Below the pieces are notes generated by a model. The model made no database searches and was not told where the DNA came from. It saw only the letters and a list, made by a program, of their open reading frames with translations. 6,741 bases of DNA from an uncultured Prevotellaceae bacterium (GTDB lineage: Bacteria; Bacteroidota; Bacteroidia; Bacteroidales; Bacteroidaceae). Position 1 is the first letter of the stretch; each line of letters opens with the position of its first letter. This document shows, one piece after another, positions 6,140 to 6,741 of the stretch. Position numbers and translations under genes: made by a program. The stretch is from NCBI GenBank assembly GCA_937893145.1, contig CALBJW010000114.1:1-6741 (forward strand), read 5' to 3'.

Positions 6140-6148
6140 GCAAAGGTA
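6140..6148 (-). promoter_or_regulatory. -7 promoter box of the 184-aa secreted protein gene
   Basis: TACCTTTGC on the minus strand (6148-6140) is identical to the box of copy 1, and so are the flanking bases. No TTTG lies at the expected -33 position; a palindrome (6163-6177) occupies that place. The promoter may need an activator. Confidence 0.6.
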
Positions 6149-6162
6149 CGGACATTTTAAAG

Positions 6163-6177
6163 CCTATCGCGGATAGG
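6163..6177. promoter_or_regulatory. CCTATC-GCG-GATAGG palindrome at the -33 position
   Basis: A perfect 6-bp inverted repeat with a 3-base centre begins 14 bases upstream of the -7 box, where RNA polymerase would contact -33. The equivalent stretch of copy 1 (5331-5364) is unrelated. A regulator-binding site is the simplest reading. Confidence 0.45.
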
Positions 6178-6192
6178 TTGTGAAATGGTTTT

Positions 6193-6241
6193 GGACAATT
6201 TGTGAACTTCATAAAGTGTACGTATTTTTCATGAATTGTAC
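6193..6241. promoter_or_regulatory. Three-site operator, copy 2 (GTACA-N5-TGAA)
   Basis: Sites are GGACAATTTGTGAA on the plus strand (6193-6206), and on the minus strand GTACACTTTATGAA (6221-6208) and GTACAATTCATGAA (6241-6228). Gaps of 1 and 6 bases, and 45 bases to the -7 box, are exactly as in copy 1. The outer bases of each site are conserved and the centres vary, as expected for protein recognition. Confidence 0.65.
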
Positions 6242-6324
6242 GGAAAAGCGAGAGAAAAGCAGGCGAGAATTATTGAAAATGGCAAATTTTACACACGAAG
6301 AAAAAAATTTTTTTTGCGATTTTC

Positions 6325-6543
6325 TTATACACTTTATACACAAAAGCCATTTTTGCCACTTATATAACTAATTATCAGTGCATTAAAAAAGTGTATGATT
6401 TCAAAAAATCATACACTCCTTTATACACTTTATACACATCCTGCACTTTATACACTTTATACACGCAATCATACACGGTACTCAACATCTTATTTATCAG
6501 CATTATATCCCCCAAGAATACCGTTAGTGTATAAAGTGTATAA
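6325..6543. repeat. Array of tandem 9-mers TTATACACN
   Basis: Eight exact TTATACAC words occur as four head-to-tail pairs with a 9-base period: 6325/6334, 6421/6430 and 6448/6457 on the plus strand, and 6526/6535 on the minus strand. Related words TCATACAC lie at 6409 and 6469 (plus) and 6390 (minus). Two copies (6334, 6430) match the DnaA-box consensus TTATNCACA exactly. The region is A/T-rich with an A7T8 run at 6301-6315. It may be iterons, DnaA boxes or an array for a transcription factor. This gene-free stretch begins at 6242 and I see no convincing coding sequence in it. Confidence 0.75.
6390..6417. repeat. Perfect 12-bp hairpin within the 9-mer array
   Basis: AGTGTATGATTT (6390-6401) and AAATCATACACT (6406-6417) are perfectly complementary around a CAAA loop. 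Each arm contains TCATACAC, a variant of the array word, so the hairpin is an inverted pair of the same site. It is preceded by A6 and followed by TCCTTT; it could also act as a terminator on the minus strand, where TTTTTT follows. Confidence 0.7.
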
Positions 6544-6590
6544 GGAATTACACTAAATTATTTAAATGACCATCCTCCTTGCACTTTCAT

Positions 6591-6654
6591 TTTCACGACC
6601 GGTCATGAAAGCTTTCCCTTGCGGTCGTGAAAGCTTTCATGACCGCAAGGGAAA
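6591..6654. repeat. Compound palindrome with four GGTCRTGAAA units
   Basis: 6613-6654 is a 42-base palindrome with no loop and 20 of 21 complementary pairs; the exception (G6627/T6640) is a wobble in plus-strand RNA. Its centre is AAGCTT. Just left of it, 6591-6610 is a second 20-base near-palindrome. Together they contain the unit GGTCRTGAAA four times in alternating directions (6600-6591, 6601-6610, 6623-6632, 6644-6635). No T run follows in the plus direction. It may be a protein-binding or recombination site, or a dispersed palindromic repeat. Confidence 0.7.
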
Positions 6655-6660
6655 ACAAAT

Positions 6661-6692
6661 ACTACATATTTAACATTGCTAAATACTGTAGT
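6661..6692 (-). terminator. A/T-rich inverted repeat, possible minus-strand terminator
   Basis: ACTACATATTTA (6661-6672) pairs with TAAATACTGTAGT (6680-6692) with one bulged base and a 7-base loop. On the minus strand it is followed by ATTTGTTTTCCC, so it could end a transcript entering from the right edge. The stem is weak. Confidence 0.4.
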
Positions 6693-6741
6693 TTAACGGA
6701 TTAGGTTGACCACTTTGAGTCTTAATTGTAAAGTCTGTTGA
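6679..6741 (-). CDS. Possible 3' end of a gene entering from the right edge
   Basis: On the minus strand one frame is open from the window edge to TAG at 6681-6679, giving 20 residues (STDFTIKTQS, then GQPNPLNYSI). A second frame gives 15 residues ending VVNLIR before TAA. Both are too short to identify. The idea of a gene tail is supported only by the nearby hairpin on the same strand. Confidence 0.2.
   Translation of the reverse strand, partial: STDFTIKTQSGQPNPLNYSI

Noticed and set aside
5985..6176. 63-residue plus-strand frame resembling one at 5208-5420
   Set aside because: Similarity comes from the duplicated leader DNA, not from a conserved protein; both lie in untranslated leader and promoter.
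6180..6371. 63-residue plus-strand frame (starts MKWFWTICEL)
   Set aside because: It overlaps the operator and the start of the 9-mer array, has low-complexity composition and no promoter or family resemblance.
6325..6543. CRISPR array
   Set aside because: Repeats are only 9 bases, in immediate tandem pairs and on both strands, without spacers of uniform length or cas genes.

Overview
The window looks like chromosomal DNA of a Bacteroidales bacterium, most likely a Prevotella/Segatella-type genome. The evidence is a Bacteroidetes-style methionyl-tRNA synthetase, a fimbrillin-type lipoprotein, Bacteroidales promoters (TTTG at about -33 and TAnnTTTG at about -7) rather than sigma70 boxes, and A/T-rich start regions with little Shine-Dalgarno signal. 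No rRNA, tRNA, CRISPR array or transposase gene was seen.

Layout. 1-1547 (+) is the 3' three quarters of metG, which carries a short internal deletion that breaks the frame near 221/222. 1548-1828 holds two back-to-back terminators, one of them a long inverted repeat that looks like a dispersed element. 1829-2920 (-) is a two-gene unit, a 67-residue small protein followed by a fimbrillin-like lipoprotein, with one promoter near 3002-3030. 2921-3219 holds that promoter, a C8 tract, a hairpin and one copy of an approximately 57-bp direct repeat. 3220-4353 (-) is an AAA/STAND-type ATPase with its own promoter and a nearby ATCATCA/TGATGAT palindrome; the second copy of the 57-bp repeat lies just beyond that promoter.

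4582-6241 is the most unusual part. Two minus-strand genes encode unrelated exported proteins (a 189-aa lipoprotein and a 184-aa helical secreted protein). They share almost the same signal peptide, 5' leader (a 122-123 bp GC-rich inverted repeat), -7 box and upstream three-site operator. The operator has the same spacing in both copies: three GTACA-N5-TGAA sites with gaps of 1 and 6 bp, starting 45 bp from the -7 box. Because the region between promoter and operator has diverged while the operator cores and spacing are kept, this looks like a small co-regulated regulon built by cassette duplication.

6242-6741 contains no convincing complete gene. It holds an array of 9-mers TTATACACN in tandem head-to-tail pairs, a 12-bp hairpin made of a related word, a 42-bp near-perfect palindrome and a further inverted repeat. 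A possible 3' end of a minus-strand gene lies at the right edge. All functions for the non-metG genes are inferred from sequence features alone.
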